A stretch of DNA of 64,000 nt from Ornithinimicrobium sufpigmenti (lineage in GTDB: Bacteria; Actinomycetota; Actinomycetes; Actinomycetales; Dermatophilaceae), in NCBI RefSeq assembly GCF_004322775.1, contig NZ_CP036403.1, positions 248,001 to 312,000 of the forward strand. The letters are read 5' to 3'. The notes beneath the pieces are model-generated. The model saw nothing but the letters and a program-made list of their open reading frames with translations. It was not told the origin of the DNA and made no database searches. The translations under genes and the position numbers were made by a program. Shown here in pieces: positions 53,816 to 62,084 of the stretch; the first letter of the stretch is position 1; each line of letters starts with the position of its first letter.

Positions 53816-53870
53816 ACGTTCTGCGGGCGACCGGGAACACGTTCTGCGGGCGACCGGGAACACGTTCTGC
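53816..53870. repeat. 23-bp direct repeat array A downstream of pstB
   Basis: Two full copies of a 23-mer (ACGTTCTGCGGGCGACCGGG followed by AAC) at 53816-53838 and 53839-53861 and the first 9 nt of a third at 53862-53870. It is related, in inverted orientation, to array B at 53908-53972; the pair share CCGGTCGNNNGCANAAC. Confidence 0.75.
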
Positions 53871-53873
53871 TCC

Positions 53874-53896
53874 CCGGGGCCACACGGTGGCCCCGG
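53874..53896. terminator. Perfect hairpin, pst operon terminator
   Basis: CCGGGGCCAC (53874-53883), loop ACG, GTGGCCCCGG (53887-53896): a 10-bp perfect stem between the two inverted repeat arrays, about 90 bp after pstB. It is probably the main terminator. Confidence 0.75.
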
Positions 53897-53907
53897 TAGG
53901 TTCAAAG

Positions 53908-53972
53908 CGTGTCGCCGGTCGGGGGCAAACCCTGTCGGCGGTCGGGGGCAAACCGTGTCGCCGGTCGGGAGG
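53908..53972. repeat. 23-bp direct repeat array B, inverted relative to array A
   Basis: Three copies with 23-bp period starting at 53909, 53932 and 53955, each near GTGTCGCCGGTCGGGGGCAA; the third is partial. Together with array A and the central hairpin they make a large, nearly symmetric inverted structure of about 155 bp. Confidence 0.75.
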
Positions 53973-54016
53973 TGCGCTACGGACGTTTCGGCTGACCTGC
54001 TGCCATAGTGGCGGGT

Positions 54017-54745
54017 ATGACGAGGCGCACCGCACCGCATACCCGCCACCTGACCGCCCTGGCCCTGGTGGCGGCCACGCTCACCGCCTGCAGCGACGGT
54101 GAGGACGAGTCGGGTGCGAGCTCGGCACCCCCGCCGCCGAGCGCCGCGGACCGGTTGAGCCAGGCCCACGACGTGCTGGTCGAGGCCGGGTCGCTGCACC
54201 TGGAGATGACCGGTAGCGACCTGCCCGAGGGCGAGAGCACCTACATCATCAGCGCCACCGGCGACGGCACGATGGACCCGCCGGCGTTCGACGGCACGAT
54301 CACCGCCCAGATGGCCGGGGTCCAGGCGGACGTGCCCACGGTCGCCGTCGACGGCGAGCTCTACGTCAAGCTGCCCTACGTGCCCAGCCACGTGCGCACC
54401 GCGCCCGAGGACCTGGGCGTGCCGGACCCGGCGACGCTGTTCGACCCGGAGGAAGGGCTGGTGGGCCTGCTGGGGGAGACGGCTGACCCGCAGTTCGGCG
54501 AGCGCCGCCGGGAGGGCGCGGAGGTCGTGCAGGAGGTGGTCGGGACGCTGCCCGGCCAGGTGGTCCGCGACCTGCTGAGCGTGGGGGACGCCGAGGCCGA
54601 CTTCGACGTGAGCTACGGGCTGGTCGAGGAGGACTGGCAGGTGCGCACGGTGGTGATCACCGGGCCGTTCTACCCGCCCGCAGCCTCCACCTACTCGCTG
54701 ACGCTCAGCTCCTACGGGGCACCCGTCACCGTCACCGCGCCCTGA
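54017..54745 (+). CDS. LppX/LprAFG-type lipoprotein (LprG-like)
   Basis: A 242-residue lipoprotein: signal ending LVAATLTAC, then an LppX_LprAFG domain, a half-barrel with a hydrophobic cavity that binds acylated lipids in mycobacterial LprG (DVLVEAGSLHLEMTGSDLPEG, MDPPAFDGTITAQMAGVQADVPTVAVDGELYVKLPY in parts). The next gene, 1 nt on, is an EmrB-type MFS, exactly the lprG-P55 order of mycobacteria. It probably moves lipids across the envelope. CATAGT is 7 nt before ATG 54017. Confidence 0.88.
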   Translation: MTRRTAPHTRHLTALALVAATLTACSDGEDESGASSAPPPPSAADRLSQAHDVLVEAGSLHLEMTGSDLPEGESTYIISATGDGTMDPPAFDGTITAQMAGVQADVPTVAVDGELYVKLPYVPSHVRTAPEDLGVPDPATLFDPEEGLVGLLGETADPQFGERRREGAEVVQEVVGTLPGQVVRDLLSVGDAEADFDVSYGLVEEDWQVRTVVITGPFYPPAASTYSLTLSSYGAPVTVTAP

Positions 54746-54746
54746 C

Positions 54747-56630
54747 GTGACGCGGGCAGATCTCCCGCGCGGCCCGGGGGGGCGCGGGGCAGCTGCCGGC
54801 CGTCCGGCAGGCCCGCCGCCGCGCTCCCGGACGCTGCTGACGGTCGCGGCGCTGGCCGTGGCGCTCGCCGCTGCGGACACCTACGTGGTGGTGCTGGCCC
54901 TGACCGACATGATGGCCGGGGTCGGGGTGGGCATCGAGTCCCTGCAGCGCGGGACGCCGATCATCTCCGGCTTCCTGCTCGGCTACATCGCCGTGCTGCC
55001 CCTGATCGGGCGACTGTCGGACCTGGTCGACCGGCGCCGGATCCTGCTGTGGTGCCTGGTCGTCTTCATCGTCGGCTCGGCGGTGACCGCGGTCTCGGTC
55101 GACCTGCCGGTGATGGTGGCCGGCCGCTTCCTGCAGGGCCTGGGCGGCGGCGGCCTGGTCCCGGCGACCCTGGCGCTCGTCGCCGACCTGTGGCCGCGTG
55201 GGCAGCGGGGCCTGCCGCTCGGCGTCGTCGGCGGCGTCCAGGAGCTCGGCTCGGTCCTCGGCCCGCTGCTCGGCGCCCTCATCCTCGTCGTCGGCGACTG
55301 GCGGGACATCTTCTGGGTGAACGTCGCCCTCGGCGCCGCCTGCCTCGTCGGGGTCTGGCTCCTGCGTCCCCACCGAACACGGGCAAAGGCCCGACAGGAC
55401 ACGCAAAACGGCCCGACAGGACACGCGCAAGGGCCGCACAGGACACGCAGCGACACCGGAGCGGAGCCAGGCGGGACGGCTGAGCGCTCCCGCGTGGTGA
55501 CCGGCGCGGCATACCTCGTAGCGATACTGGCGGCGGCCCTGTGGACCCTCACCATGACCGCTCCCGCCGCGCTGACCAGCTCGATCACTCTCGGTGCGCC
55601 GTTCGTGCCGTTCGAGGGCTGGGAGAGCCGGGTCGGCACGCCCATCGGGCTGGCCGCGACCGCTCTGACGGTGCTGCTCGCGGTGCTGACCGCCCGCCGC
55701 TGGCTGCCGCTGCTCCTCGCCGCCGACCTGCTGGGGGCGGCGTTCCTGGCCGTCGCGCTGGGGTCGCTGGTGCTGACCTTCTCCACGGCCAACCCGGAGA
55801 CCGAGGTGCTGGGGCCGATGGGGTGGTGGCTGCTGCCGCTCGGCGCCGCGGCGGTGGTCGCCTTCCTCGTGCGACAGCGCACGGCCCGCCGGCCGCTCGT
55901 CCCGAGCGGGGTGGTGCGGGGCCGCGTCTGGCCGGCCCTGGCCGTCAGCCTGCTCGTCGGGGCTGCCCTGGTCGCCGTCGTCGTGGACGTGCCCCTGCTC
56001 TCTCGGCTGACCCAGGGCACCGACGAGACGGACGCCGCGCTGGTCCTGGTCCGGTTCCTCGTCGCCGTCCCCGTCGGCGCGGTCCTCGGGGGCTGGCTGC
56101 TGCGCAGGCTCGGGCCGGCCCTCGTCGCGACACCCGGTCTGGCCCTCGCCGCCGTGTCGATCCTGGCGATGGCGCAGTGGGAGCGCAGCTCGCTGGACGC
56201 GGTGGTGGCGACGACGCTCCCGCTGGTCGGTGCCGGCCTGGGTGTCGGCCTGGCCATCGCCCCCGTCAACGACGCCGCCCTCGCCGATGCCGTCGAGGAG
56301 GGCCACGGGGCGGTGAGCTCGCTGGTGGTGGTCGCCCGCATGGTCGGCATGGTCGTCGGCCTGGCCCTCCTGACCGCTCTCGGCCTGCGGCGCTTCCACC
56401 TCGAGGTCGGTCGGCTCGTCGACCCCACCGACACCGACGCCCTGCTCGGCGCCGCCGTGGTCCAGGTGCAGACCGTGCTGACCGGCGCCGGGATCGCGGC
56501 TGCCGTGGCGGCGGTCGTCGCGCTGGCCCTGGGCCTGCGTCCGGTCGGGTCGACGAGCCAGCAGCCCGTGCAGGAACAGCCCCGGGACACGGGCGGGAGC
56601 GTCCCCCGACGGCCTACCCTGGGAGCATGA
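54747..56630 (+). CDS. 14-helix MFS transporter, P55-like lipid/drug efflux
   Basis: A 627-residue EmrB/QacA-type transporter with about 14 helices: AAADTYVVVLALTDMM in helix 1, GRLSDLVDRRRILL (motif A), AGRFLQGLGGGGLVPATLAL and GVVGGVQELGSVLGPLLGALI (motif C). Partner of the LprG-like lipoprotein 1 nt upstream; in mycobacteria P55 with LprG exports triacylglycerols and lipoglycans. A hydrophilic loop (about residues 211-240) is coded by 22-bp tandem repeats, not typical of the family. GTG start at 54747. Confidence 0.88.
   Translation: MTRADLPRGPGGRGAAAGRPAGPPPRSRTLLTVAALAVALAAADTYVVVLALTDMMAGVGVGIESLQRGTPIISGFLLGYIAVLPLIGRLSDLVDRRRILLWCLVVFIVGSAVTAVSVDLPVMVAGRFLQGLGGGGLVPATLALVADLWPRGQRGLPLGVVGGVQELGSVLGPLLGALILVVGDWRDIFWVNVALGAACLVGVWLLRPHRTRAKARQDTQNGPTGHAQGPHRTRSDTGAEPGGTAERSRVVTGAAYLVAILAAALWTLTMTAPAALTSSITLGAPFVPFEGWESRVGTPIGLAATALTVLLAVLTARRWLPLLLAADLLGAAFLAVALGSLVLTFSTANPETEVLGPMGWWLLPLGAAAVVAFLVRQRTARRPLVPSGVVRGRVWPALAVSLLVGAALVAVVVDVPLLSRLTQGTDETDAALVLVRFLVAVPVGAVLGGWLLRRLGPALVATPGLALAAVSILAMAQWERSSLDAVVATTLPLVGAGLGVGLAIAPVNDAALADAVEEGHGAVSSLVVVARMVGMVVGLALLTALGLRRFHLEVGRLVDPTDTDALLGAAVVQVQTVLTGAGIAAAVAAVVALALGLRPVGSTSQQPVQEQPRDTGGSVPRRPTLGA
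55377..55442. repeat. Three 22-bp tandem repeats inside the P55-like gene
   Basis: ACACGGGCAAAGGCCCGACA-type units at 55377-55398, 55399-55420 and 55421-55442, plus a partial fourth. Three units make 66 bp, so the frame is kept although each unit is read in a different frame. The encoded residues are polar and lie between helices, a tolerated spot. Confidence 0.8.
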
Positions 56631-57208
56631 CCGAGACCCTGCACCTGGTCGGTGAGCCGGAGGCCGACCGGATCCTCAGCGAGCATCCGTTCGCCCTGCT
56701 CACCGGCATGCTGCTGGACCAGCAGATCCCCATGGAGGTGGCCTTCGACGGCCCACGCAAGATCGTCGAACGGCTGGGGTCGATCGACCCGGCGGCGATC
56801 GCCGCAGCCGACCCGGAGGAGTTCATCGCGATCTGCGCGACGCCGCCCGCCGTGCACCGCTTCCCCCGGTCCATGGGTCAGCGCGTCCACGACCTGGCGA
56901 CCGCGGTGGTGCGGGACTACGACGGCGACGCCGCCGCTATCTGGACCGACGAGGACCCGGACGGCAAGGAGGTCCTCAGGCGGCTCAAGGGCCTGCCCGG
57001 CTTCGGCGACCAGAAGGCCAGGATCTTCCTGGCGCTGCTGGGTAAGCAGCGCGGCCTGACGGCGGTCGGCTGGCGCGAGGCCGCGGGCGACTACGGGCGG
57101 GACGGCGTGCACATGTCGATCGCCGACGTCACCAGCGTGGAGTCGCTGCAGCAGGTGCGTGCCTACAAGAAGGAGAAGAAGGCCGCCGCCAAGGCAGCCA
57201 AGGGGTGA
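56627..57208 (+). CDS. HhH-GPD family DNA-repair-like protein
   Basis: A 193-residue protein of an actinobacterial HhH-GPD group: PFALLTGMLLDQQIPMEVAFDGP, then RRLKGLPGFGDQKARIFLALLGKQRG (helix-hairpin-helix), followed by GWREAAGDYG where true glycosylases have the catalytic Asp; a basic Lys-rich tail. No iron-sulfur cysteines. A base-excision role is inferred from the fold only. ATG overlaps the P55-like gene's stop (ATGA), so it belongs to that operon. Confidence 0.82.
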   Translation: MTETLHLVGEPEADRILSEHPFALLTGMLLDQQIPMEVAFDGPRKIVERLGSIDPAAIAAADPEEFIAICATPPAVHRFPRSMGQRVHDLATAVVRDYDGDAAAIWTDEDPDGKEVLRRLKGLPGFGDQKARIFLALLGKQRGLTAVGWREAAGDYGRDGVHMSIADVTSVESLQQVRAYKKEKKAAAKAAKG

Positions 57209-58449
57209 ACCGCCCCGATCCGGCCCAGCCCGCGTCCGCCCGGGCCGGTGCTCCCGACCTGCCCCGCACCTCCGTCTGGGCCGTCCCCGGCATGATCGCC
57301 CTGGCGGTCGTGGCCTTCACCGGTTTCTCCGGGTATGCCGCGCTCCTGCCCGCGGCCCCGTTGTGGGTCGTCCGCGAGGGCACGTCGGACTCCGCCGGCG
57401 CGGGCGCGGTCAACTTCGTGCTCCTCGCCGCCACCGTCGCCACCCAGTTCGCCGTGCCCTGGATAATCCGCAGGGCCGGGTGGGGTCCGGTGCTCGCGGC
57501 CGGGATGGTGCTGCTGGGCGCGCCCTCCCTCCTGCACGGGTTCACCGCGGACCTGGCCCCCACGCTCGCTCTCTCGGCCGTCCGCGGGGTCGGCTTCGGC
57601 ATCCTCACCGTCGCGGCCAGCGCCGCGGCGGTCCTGCTCGTCGAACCCCGCCGCCGGGGTGCCGCGGTCGGCGCCTACTCGCTCGCGCTGTCGGTGCCCA
57701 ACGTCCTGCTCATGCCCAGCGGCGGCTGGATCGGGGACACCTGGGGCTTCTGGCCGGTCTTCCTCCTCGGCGCGGTCCCCCTGGTCGGCATCCCCGCCTG
57801 CTTCGCCCTGGCCCGCCACCTGCCGGAGCGCTCCACCCACGCCCCCGACCATCACGAGGCGGCGGACGCGCCCGCCGGGCGAGCCACCTACCTGCGGCTG
57901 ATCCCGCCCAGCCTCATCCTGCTCACGGTCACCCTCGCCGGCGGCGCGATCATCACCTTCGCGCCGCAGCTGGTGGCGGTGCCCTGGCTGTCCGCGGTGG
58001 GCCTGTTCGCCTTCGGACTGACCTCGACCCTGACCCGCTGGCGGATCGGCGCCTTCTCCGACCGGGTCGGCGTCGACCGGCTGCTCTGGCCCTTCGTCAT
58101 CCTCATCGTGCTCGGGCTGTCCGCGCTCGCCTGGGTGGTCCGTACCCCCGTCGGCACCGAGCAGGTCGCGGCCTGGGTCGCCGCGTGCGCGGTCGTCGGC
58201 ATCAGCTACGGCGCGCTGCAGAACCTCACCATGCTGCAGGCCTTCGCCGCAGCCGGACCCCGACGTGTCGGTGCTGCCAGCGCGGTCTGGAACGCCGGCT
58301 TCGACACCGGCACCGGCACTGGTGCGCTGCTCGTCGGGGCGGTCGCCCTGGGGGCTGGGTTCGGCCCCGCCATGGCGCTGACCGCCGCCCTCTGCCTGCT
58401 CACGCTGCCGTGGGCGCTGCGCTCGGCGAGGACCCGGCGGGCGAGCTGA
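57205..58449 (+). CDS. MFS transporter
   Basis: A 414-residue twelve-helix transporter: TGFSGYAALLPAAPLWVV in helix 1, ATQFAVPWIIRRAGW, RGVGFGILTVAASAAAVLLV and NAGFDTGTGTGALLVGAVAL. Substrate unknown; the pattern is that of small-molecule exporters of the arabinose-efflux type. GTG overlaps the HhH-GPD stop (GTGA), making a four-gene operon with 54017-57208. Confidence 0.85.
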   Translation: MNRPDPAQPASARAGAPDLPRTSVWAVPGMIALAVVAFTGFSGYAALLPAAPLWVVREGTSDSAGAGAVNFVLLAATVATQFAVPWIIRRAGWGPVLAAGMVLLGAPSLLHGFTADLAPTLALSAVRGVGFGILTVAASAAAVLLVEPRRRGAAVGAYSLALSVPNVLLMPSGGWIGDTWGFWPVFLLGAVPLVGIPACFALARHLPERSTHAPDHHEAADAPAGRATYLRLIPPSLILLTVTLAGGAIITFAPQLVAVPWLSAVGLFAFGLTSTLTRWRIGAFSDRVGVDRLLWPFVILIVLGLSALAWVVRTPVGTEQVAAWVAACAVVGISYGALQNLTMLQAFAAAGPRRVGAASAVWNAGFDTGTGTGALLVGAVALGAGFGPAMALTAALCLLTLPWALRSARTRRAS

Positions 58450-58465
58450 CGGCCGTCCGGCTGGC

Positions 58466-59263
58466 TCAGCCGGCGTCCGCCAGGTCCACGACCACCGGCG
58501 CGTGGTCGGAGGCACCCTTGCCCTTGCGCTCCTCCCGGTCGATGAACGCTCCCTCGACCCGGGCCTCCAGCGCCGGGCTGCCCAGCACGAAGTCGATCCG
58601 CATCCCGCGCCGCTTGGGGAACGCCAGCCGGGTGTAGTCCCAGTAGGTGTAGACCCCCGGACCCTCGGTGTACGGCCGGGCCAGGTCGGCATACCCCGCG
58701 TCCACGACCCCCTGGAAGGCGGACCGCTCGGCCGGGCTGGTGTGCGTGCGTCCCTCGTAGAACGGCACCGACCAGACGTCCTCGTCCCGCGGTGCGATGT
58801 TCCAGTCACCCAGGAGCGCGATCTGCGCCTGCGGGTCCTCGGCCAGCCAGGCGGTGCCGGCCTCGCGCAGGGCTGTGAGCCAGTCCAGCTTGTAGGCCAG
58901 GTGCGGGTCCTGCAGGGAGCGGCCGTTGGGCACGTAGAGGCTCCACAGCCGCACCCCTGCGCAGGTCGCCCCGATGGCGCGCGCCTCCGCCTCGGCCGGG
59001 TCGCCCCAGCCCGGCTGACCAGGGAAGCCGACCTCCACGTCCTCGATCCCGACCCGGCTCACCAGCGCGACGCCGTTCCACTGCGAGTGACCGACGTGCG
59101 CCACCTCATACCCGGCCGCCTCGAACGGCAGCAGCGGGAACTGGTCGTCCTTGCACTTGGTCTCCTGCAGCGCCAGCACGTCGACCTGGTGGCGCTCCAG
59201 CAGGGCGACGACGCGGTCGACGCGGGTCCGGACGGAGTTGCAGTTGAAGGTCGCGATGCGCAC
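58466..59263 (-). CDS. xthA: Exodeoxyribonuclease III (AP endonuclease)
   Basis: A 265-residue DNase I-like enzyme: IATFNCNSVRTRVD, LALQETKCKDDQFP (metal-binding Glu), GVALVSRVG, LYVPNGRSL (catalytic Tyr), LLGDWNIAPRDEDVW (Asp and Asn), MRIDFVLGSP and GKGASDHAPVVVDL (catalytic Asp-His). Cuts at abasic sites in DNA and degrades 3' ends. GTG start at 59263 lies 6 nt after TAGGCT (leaderless). Confidence 0.96.
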   Translation of the reverse strand: MRIATFNCNSVRTRVDRVVALLERHQVDVLALQETKCKDDQFPLLPFEAAGYEVAHVGHSQWNGVALVSRVGIEDVEVGFPGQPGWGDPAEAEARAIGATCAGVRLWSLYVPNGRSLQDPHLAYKLDWLTALREAGTAWLAEDPQAQIALLGDWNIAPRDEDVWSVPFYEGRTHTSPAERSAFQGVVDAGYADLARPYTEGPGVYTYWDYTRLAFPKRRGMRIDFVLGSPALEARVEGAFIDREERKGKGASDHAPVVVDLADAG

Positions 59264-59272
59264 CCGGTCAGC

Positions 59273-59713
59273 CTACGGGCGGGTGATCCGCACCAACGTC
59301 CGACGGTATGCGGCTCCCACCGGGCGGGAGACCAGGCCGGCGAGGGCGTCGGGGACCCAGGCGGCGCCGAAGGTCTGGGACCAGCGCAGGCGGGTGCCGC
59401 TGCCCTCCGGACGCAGGTGCACCTCGATGCGCCCGGACAGCACGCGGCCGACCTTGTCGACGACCGCGTGCCGGGGCGGGTCCCAGGTGCGGACGACCAT
59501 GTCGTCGTCCAGCCGGACCGGGCCGAGCGCGGTGCGGGCGGTGAACCGCGCGCCCTGCCGCAGACCGGCGCCGGACTGACCGGCCGGTGGCTGCTCCCGG
59601 ACGGTGGTGAGCGGCACGGCCGCGGTATGCCGGTCCAGGTCCCACAGCCTGGCCCACACCTCGGCGGGCGGACCGGCGACCAGCAGCTCGATCTGGAAGG
59701 CAGGGCGCGGCAT
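59273..59713 (-). CDS. SRPBCC family (START-like) protein
   Basis: A 146-residue helix-grip protein: FQIELLVAGPPAEVWARLWDLDRHTAAVPLT at the N-terminus and TRLRWSQTFGAAWVPDALAGLV at the end. This fold binds hydrophobic ligands, but no ligand can be named. The start is set at ATG 59713 because TAGCCT lies 7 nt upstream; ATG 59719 would lie inside the transcript start. Confidence 0.75.
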   Translation of the reverse strand: MPRPAFQIELLVAGPPAEVWARLWDLDRHTAAVPLTTVREQPPAGQSGAGLRQGARFTARTALGPVRLDDDMVVRTWDPPRHAVVDKVGRVLSGRIEVHLRPEGSGTRLRWSQTFGAAWVPDALAGLVSRPVGAAYRRTLVRITRP

Positions 59714-59760
59714 ACCCATGAGGCTAGAGGGTGTCGGGGTGCGCGCCTACGATAACGGGC

Positions 59761-60555
59761 ATGAGCAGCCAGCCCCTCGGAGCACACGTCGACCAGACCG
59801 ACCCTGTCGCGGAGGCCCAGCAGCGCGGCATCTCCATGGTCCAGTTCTTCCTCGGTGACCCGCAGAGCTACAAGGGGCCCCAGGTGCGCTACGAGGGCGG
59901 CGCGGAGGCGCTGCGCGCGGCTGCCGAGGAGGCGGGGGTCGACCTCTACGTGCACGCTCCCTACCTGATCAACGTCGCGACGCTGAACAACCGGATCCGG
60001 ATCCCCTCGCGCAAGCTGCTCCAGCAGCACATGGACGCGGCTGCGGAGATCGGCGCCAAGGGCCTGATCGTGCACGGCGGGCACGTGGGGGAGGACGACG
60101 ACCCCGAGAAGGGCTTCGACAACTGGCGCAAGGCGATCCAGGCGACCGACCTCAAGGTCCCCCTCCTGCTGGAGAACACCGCAGGTGGGGAGAACGCCAT
60201 GGCCCGCCACCTCGACCGGATCGCGCGGACCTGGGAGGCGATCCAGACGGCCGAGGGCGCCGAGATGGTCGGTTTCTGCCTGGACACCTGTCACGCCTGG
60301 GCCGGCGGCATCGAGCTGGGTGACGTCGTCGAGCAGGTCCGGGCCATCACCGGCCGGATCGACCTCGTCCACGCCAACGACTCCCGGGACGCCGCAGGCT
60401 CCGGCGCGGACCGGCACACCGGGCTGGGGTCCGGCCAGATCCCCGAGGACGAGCTCGCCGACGCGATCCGCAGCGCCGCTGCCCCGGTCATGCTCGAGAC
60501 CCCGGGCCAGGACCTGCACGCCGCCGACCTCGCGTGGCTGCGCGAGCGGCTCTGA
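59761..60555 (+). CDS. nfo: Endonuclease IV-type deoxyribonuclease (TIM barrel)
   Basis: A 264-residue AP endonuclease-like barrel with expected metal ligands: LYVHAPYLIN, GLIVHGGHVGED (His), LLLENTAGGEN (Glu), GFCLDTCHAWAGG (Asp-His), LVHANDSRDAAGSGADRHTGLGSG (His, Asp and His) and VMLETPGQ (Glu). Acts with xthA in base-excision repair. TACGAT lies 7 nt before the ATG (leaderless). Confidence 0.93.
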   Translation: MSSQPLGAHVDQTDPVAEAQQRGISMVQFFLGDPQSYKGPQVRYEGGAEALRAAAEEAGVDLYVHAPYLINVATLNNRIRIPSRKLLQQHMDAAAEIGAKGLIVHGGHVGEDDDPEKGFDNWRKAIQATDLKVPLLLENTAGGENAMARHLDRIARTWEAIQTAEGAEMVGFCLDTCHAWAGGIELGDVVEQVRAITGRIDLVHANDSRDAAGSGADRHTGLGSGQIPEDELADAIRSAAAPVMLETPGQDLHAADLAWLRERL

Positions 60556-60575
60556 ACCGCCCCTATCCTGCTGCG

Positions 60576-61370
60576 ATGGGCACAGCACTGGTCACCGGAG
60601 CCTCCTCGGGGCTCGGCAAGGAGTTCGCGGAGCAGCTCGCCGGTCGCGGTCACGACCTGGTGCTGGTCGCCCGCAACCGCCAGGCGCTGGATGCGCTCGC
60701 CGCCGACCTGACCGCCCGTCGTGGGGTGCAGGTGGAGGTGCTGCCCGCCGACCTGACCGACCGTCCCCAGCTGCAGGAGGTCGCGGACCGGTTGGCGGAC
60801 CCGGACCGTCCGGTCGATCTGCTCGTCAACAACGCCGGGTTCGGCGCCCGCAAGGGGTTCGTCCGCAACGACCTGGAGGAGGAGGAACGGGCCGTCGACC
60901 TGATGGTCAAGGCCGTCATGGTGCTGGCCCACGCCGCCGGGGGCGCGATGCGCGGCCGGCAGCGGGGTGCCATCCTCAACGTCTCGTCGGTGGCCGGTTT
61001 CGCCGTCATGGGTCACTACTCGGCGATCAAGTCCTACGTGACCGTCTTCTCCGAGGGGTTGGCGAGCGAGCTGGCCCCGCACGGGGTCACCGTCACGGCG
61101 GTCTGCCCCGGCTTCACGCACACGGAGTTCCACGACCGGGCCGAGATGAACATGTCGATGCTCCCCGACGCGTTGTGGCTCGAGGCACCGGACGTGGTCC
61201 GGACGGCGCTGGACGACGTGTCCCGGGGCAAGGTCGTCTCGGTTCCGTCCGCCACCTACAAGGGCGTCGTCGGGATGCTGAAGGTCGTGCCGCGAGCGCT
61301 GACGCGGCGGGTGGCCAGCGAGCTGGCCGAGCGCCGGCGTGCCGGCAGCCGCGCCCGAGACGGGCTCTGA
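60576..61370 (+). CDS. Short-chain dehydrogenase/reductase
   Basis: A 264-residue classical SDR: TALVTGASSGLGKEFAE (NADP loop), LVNNAGFGARKGFV, ILNVSSVAGFAVMGHYSAIKSYV with catalytic Ser, Tyr and Lys, and TAVCPGFTHTEFHDR. The KGVVGMLKVVPRAL tail resembles DltE/YqjQ-type SDRs. The substrate is unknown. TATCCT lies 6 nt before ATG 60576. Confidence 0.92.
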   Translation: MGTALVTGASSGLGKEFAEQLAGRGHDLVLVARNRQALDALAADLTARRGVQVEVLPADLTDRPQLQEVADRLADPDRPVDLLVNNAGFGARKGFVRNDLEEEERAVDLMVKAVMVLAHAAGGAMRGRQRGAILNVSSVAGFAVMGHYSAIKSYVTVFSEGLASELAPHGVTVTAVCPGFTHTEFHDRAEMNMSMLPDALWLEAPDVVRTALDDVSRGKVVSVPSATYKGVVGMLKVVPRALTRRVASELAERRRAGSRARDGL

Positions 61371-61371
61371 C

Positions 61372-61422
61372 GGCACAGGACCGGCACAGGACCGGCGCAG
61401 GGCCGGCGCAGGGCCGGCGCAG
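61372..61422. repeat. 11-bp tandem repeats upstream of pyrE
   Basis: Two copies of GGCACAGGACC, two of GGCGCAGGGCC and a partial fifth (GGCGCAG) run from 61372 to the pyrE -10 box (TAGGGT, 61423-61428). They fill the whole region between the SDR stop and the pyrE promoter. Confidence 0.8.
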
Positions 61423-61435
61423 TAGGGTGCCAGCC

Positions 61436-61981
61436 ATGACGTCCGCCCGCGACCGCCTGCAGCAGCTCATCCGGGACCTCGCCGTGGTGCACGGCAGGGT
61501 CACCCTGTCCTCCGGGCGAGCCGCCGACTACTACGTCGACCTGCGCCGGATCACGCTGCACGGTGAGGCCGCGCCCCTGGTGGGCGAGGTGATGCTCGAC
61601 CTGGTGGACGACCTCGAGATCGACGCGGTCGGCGGGCTGACCATGGGTGCGGACCCGGTCGCCACCGCCATGCTGCACGCCGCGGCCCGCCGCGGCAGGG
61701 CGCTCGACGCCTTCGTGGTGCGCAAGACGGAGAAGACCCACGGGCTGCAGCAGCGGGTGGAGGGCCCGTCCGTCGCCGGACGTCGGGTGCTGGTGGTCGA
61801 GGACACCTCCACGACCGGGGGCTCGCCGCGCACCGCCGTCGAGGCGGTGCGCGAGGCCGGAGCGGAGGTCGTCGGGGTGGCGGTCATCGTCGACCGGGCC
61901 AGCGGGGCGGAGGAAGCACTCCGGGCACAGGGCCTGGACTACCGGGCGGCCTACGGGCTGGGCGACATCGGGCTCAGCTGA
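61436..61981 (+). CDS. pyrE: Orotate phosphoribosyltransferase
   Basis: The 181-residue enzyme of pyrimidine synthesis joins orotate to PRPP giving OMP. Seen: GRVTLSSGRAADYYVDLRR (orotate site), GGLTMGADPVATAM, VRKTEKTHGLQQRVEG (catalytic loop with Lys) and VLVVEDTSTTGGSPRTAV (PRPP-binding motif). ATG 61436, 7 nt after TAGGGT. Confidence 0.96.
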   Translation: MTSARDRLQQLIRDLAVVHGRVTLSSGRAADYYVDLRRITLHGEAAPLVGEVMLDLVDDLEIDAVGGLTMGADPVATAMLHAAARRGRALDAFVVRKTEKTHGLQQRVEGPSVAGRRVLVVEDTSTTGGSPRTAVEAVREAGAEVVGVAVIVDRASGAEEALRAQGLDYRAAYGLGDIGLS

Positions 61982-62039
61982 CCCGACCGGCACCGTGCCG
62001 AGTCTTCGGGCGCAGACCCGGGAGCGGCCGTGGACACGA

Positions 62040-62070
62040 CGAAGGGGCCCGACGATGTCGGGCCCCTTCG
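62040..62070. terminator. Bidirectional terminator hairpin
   Basis: CGAAGGGGCCCGAC (62040-62053), loop GAT, GTCGGGCCCCTTCG (62057-62070): a perfect 14-bp stem between convergent pyrE and the sunset-domain gene. Confidence 0.9.
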
Positions 62071-62084
62071 CTCTCGCCGGTGGG

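Noticed and set aside
53816..53972. CRISPR-like regular repeats.
   Set aside because: The units are directly adjacent with no spacers, are only 23 bp, have two inverted arrays and no cas genes nearby.
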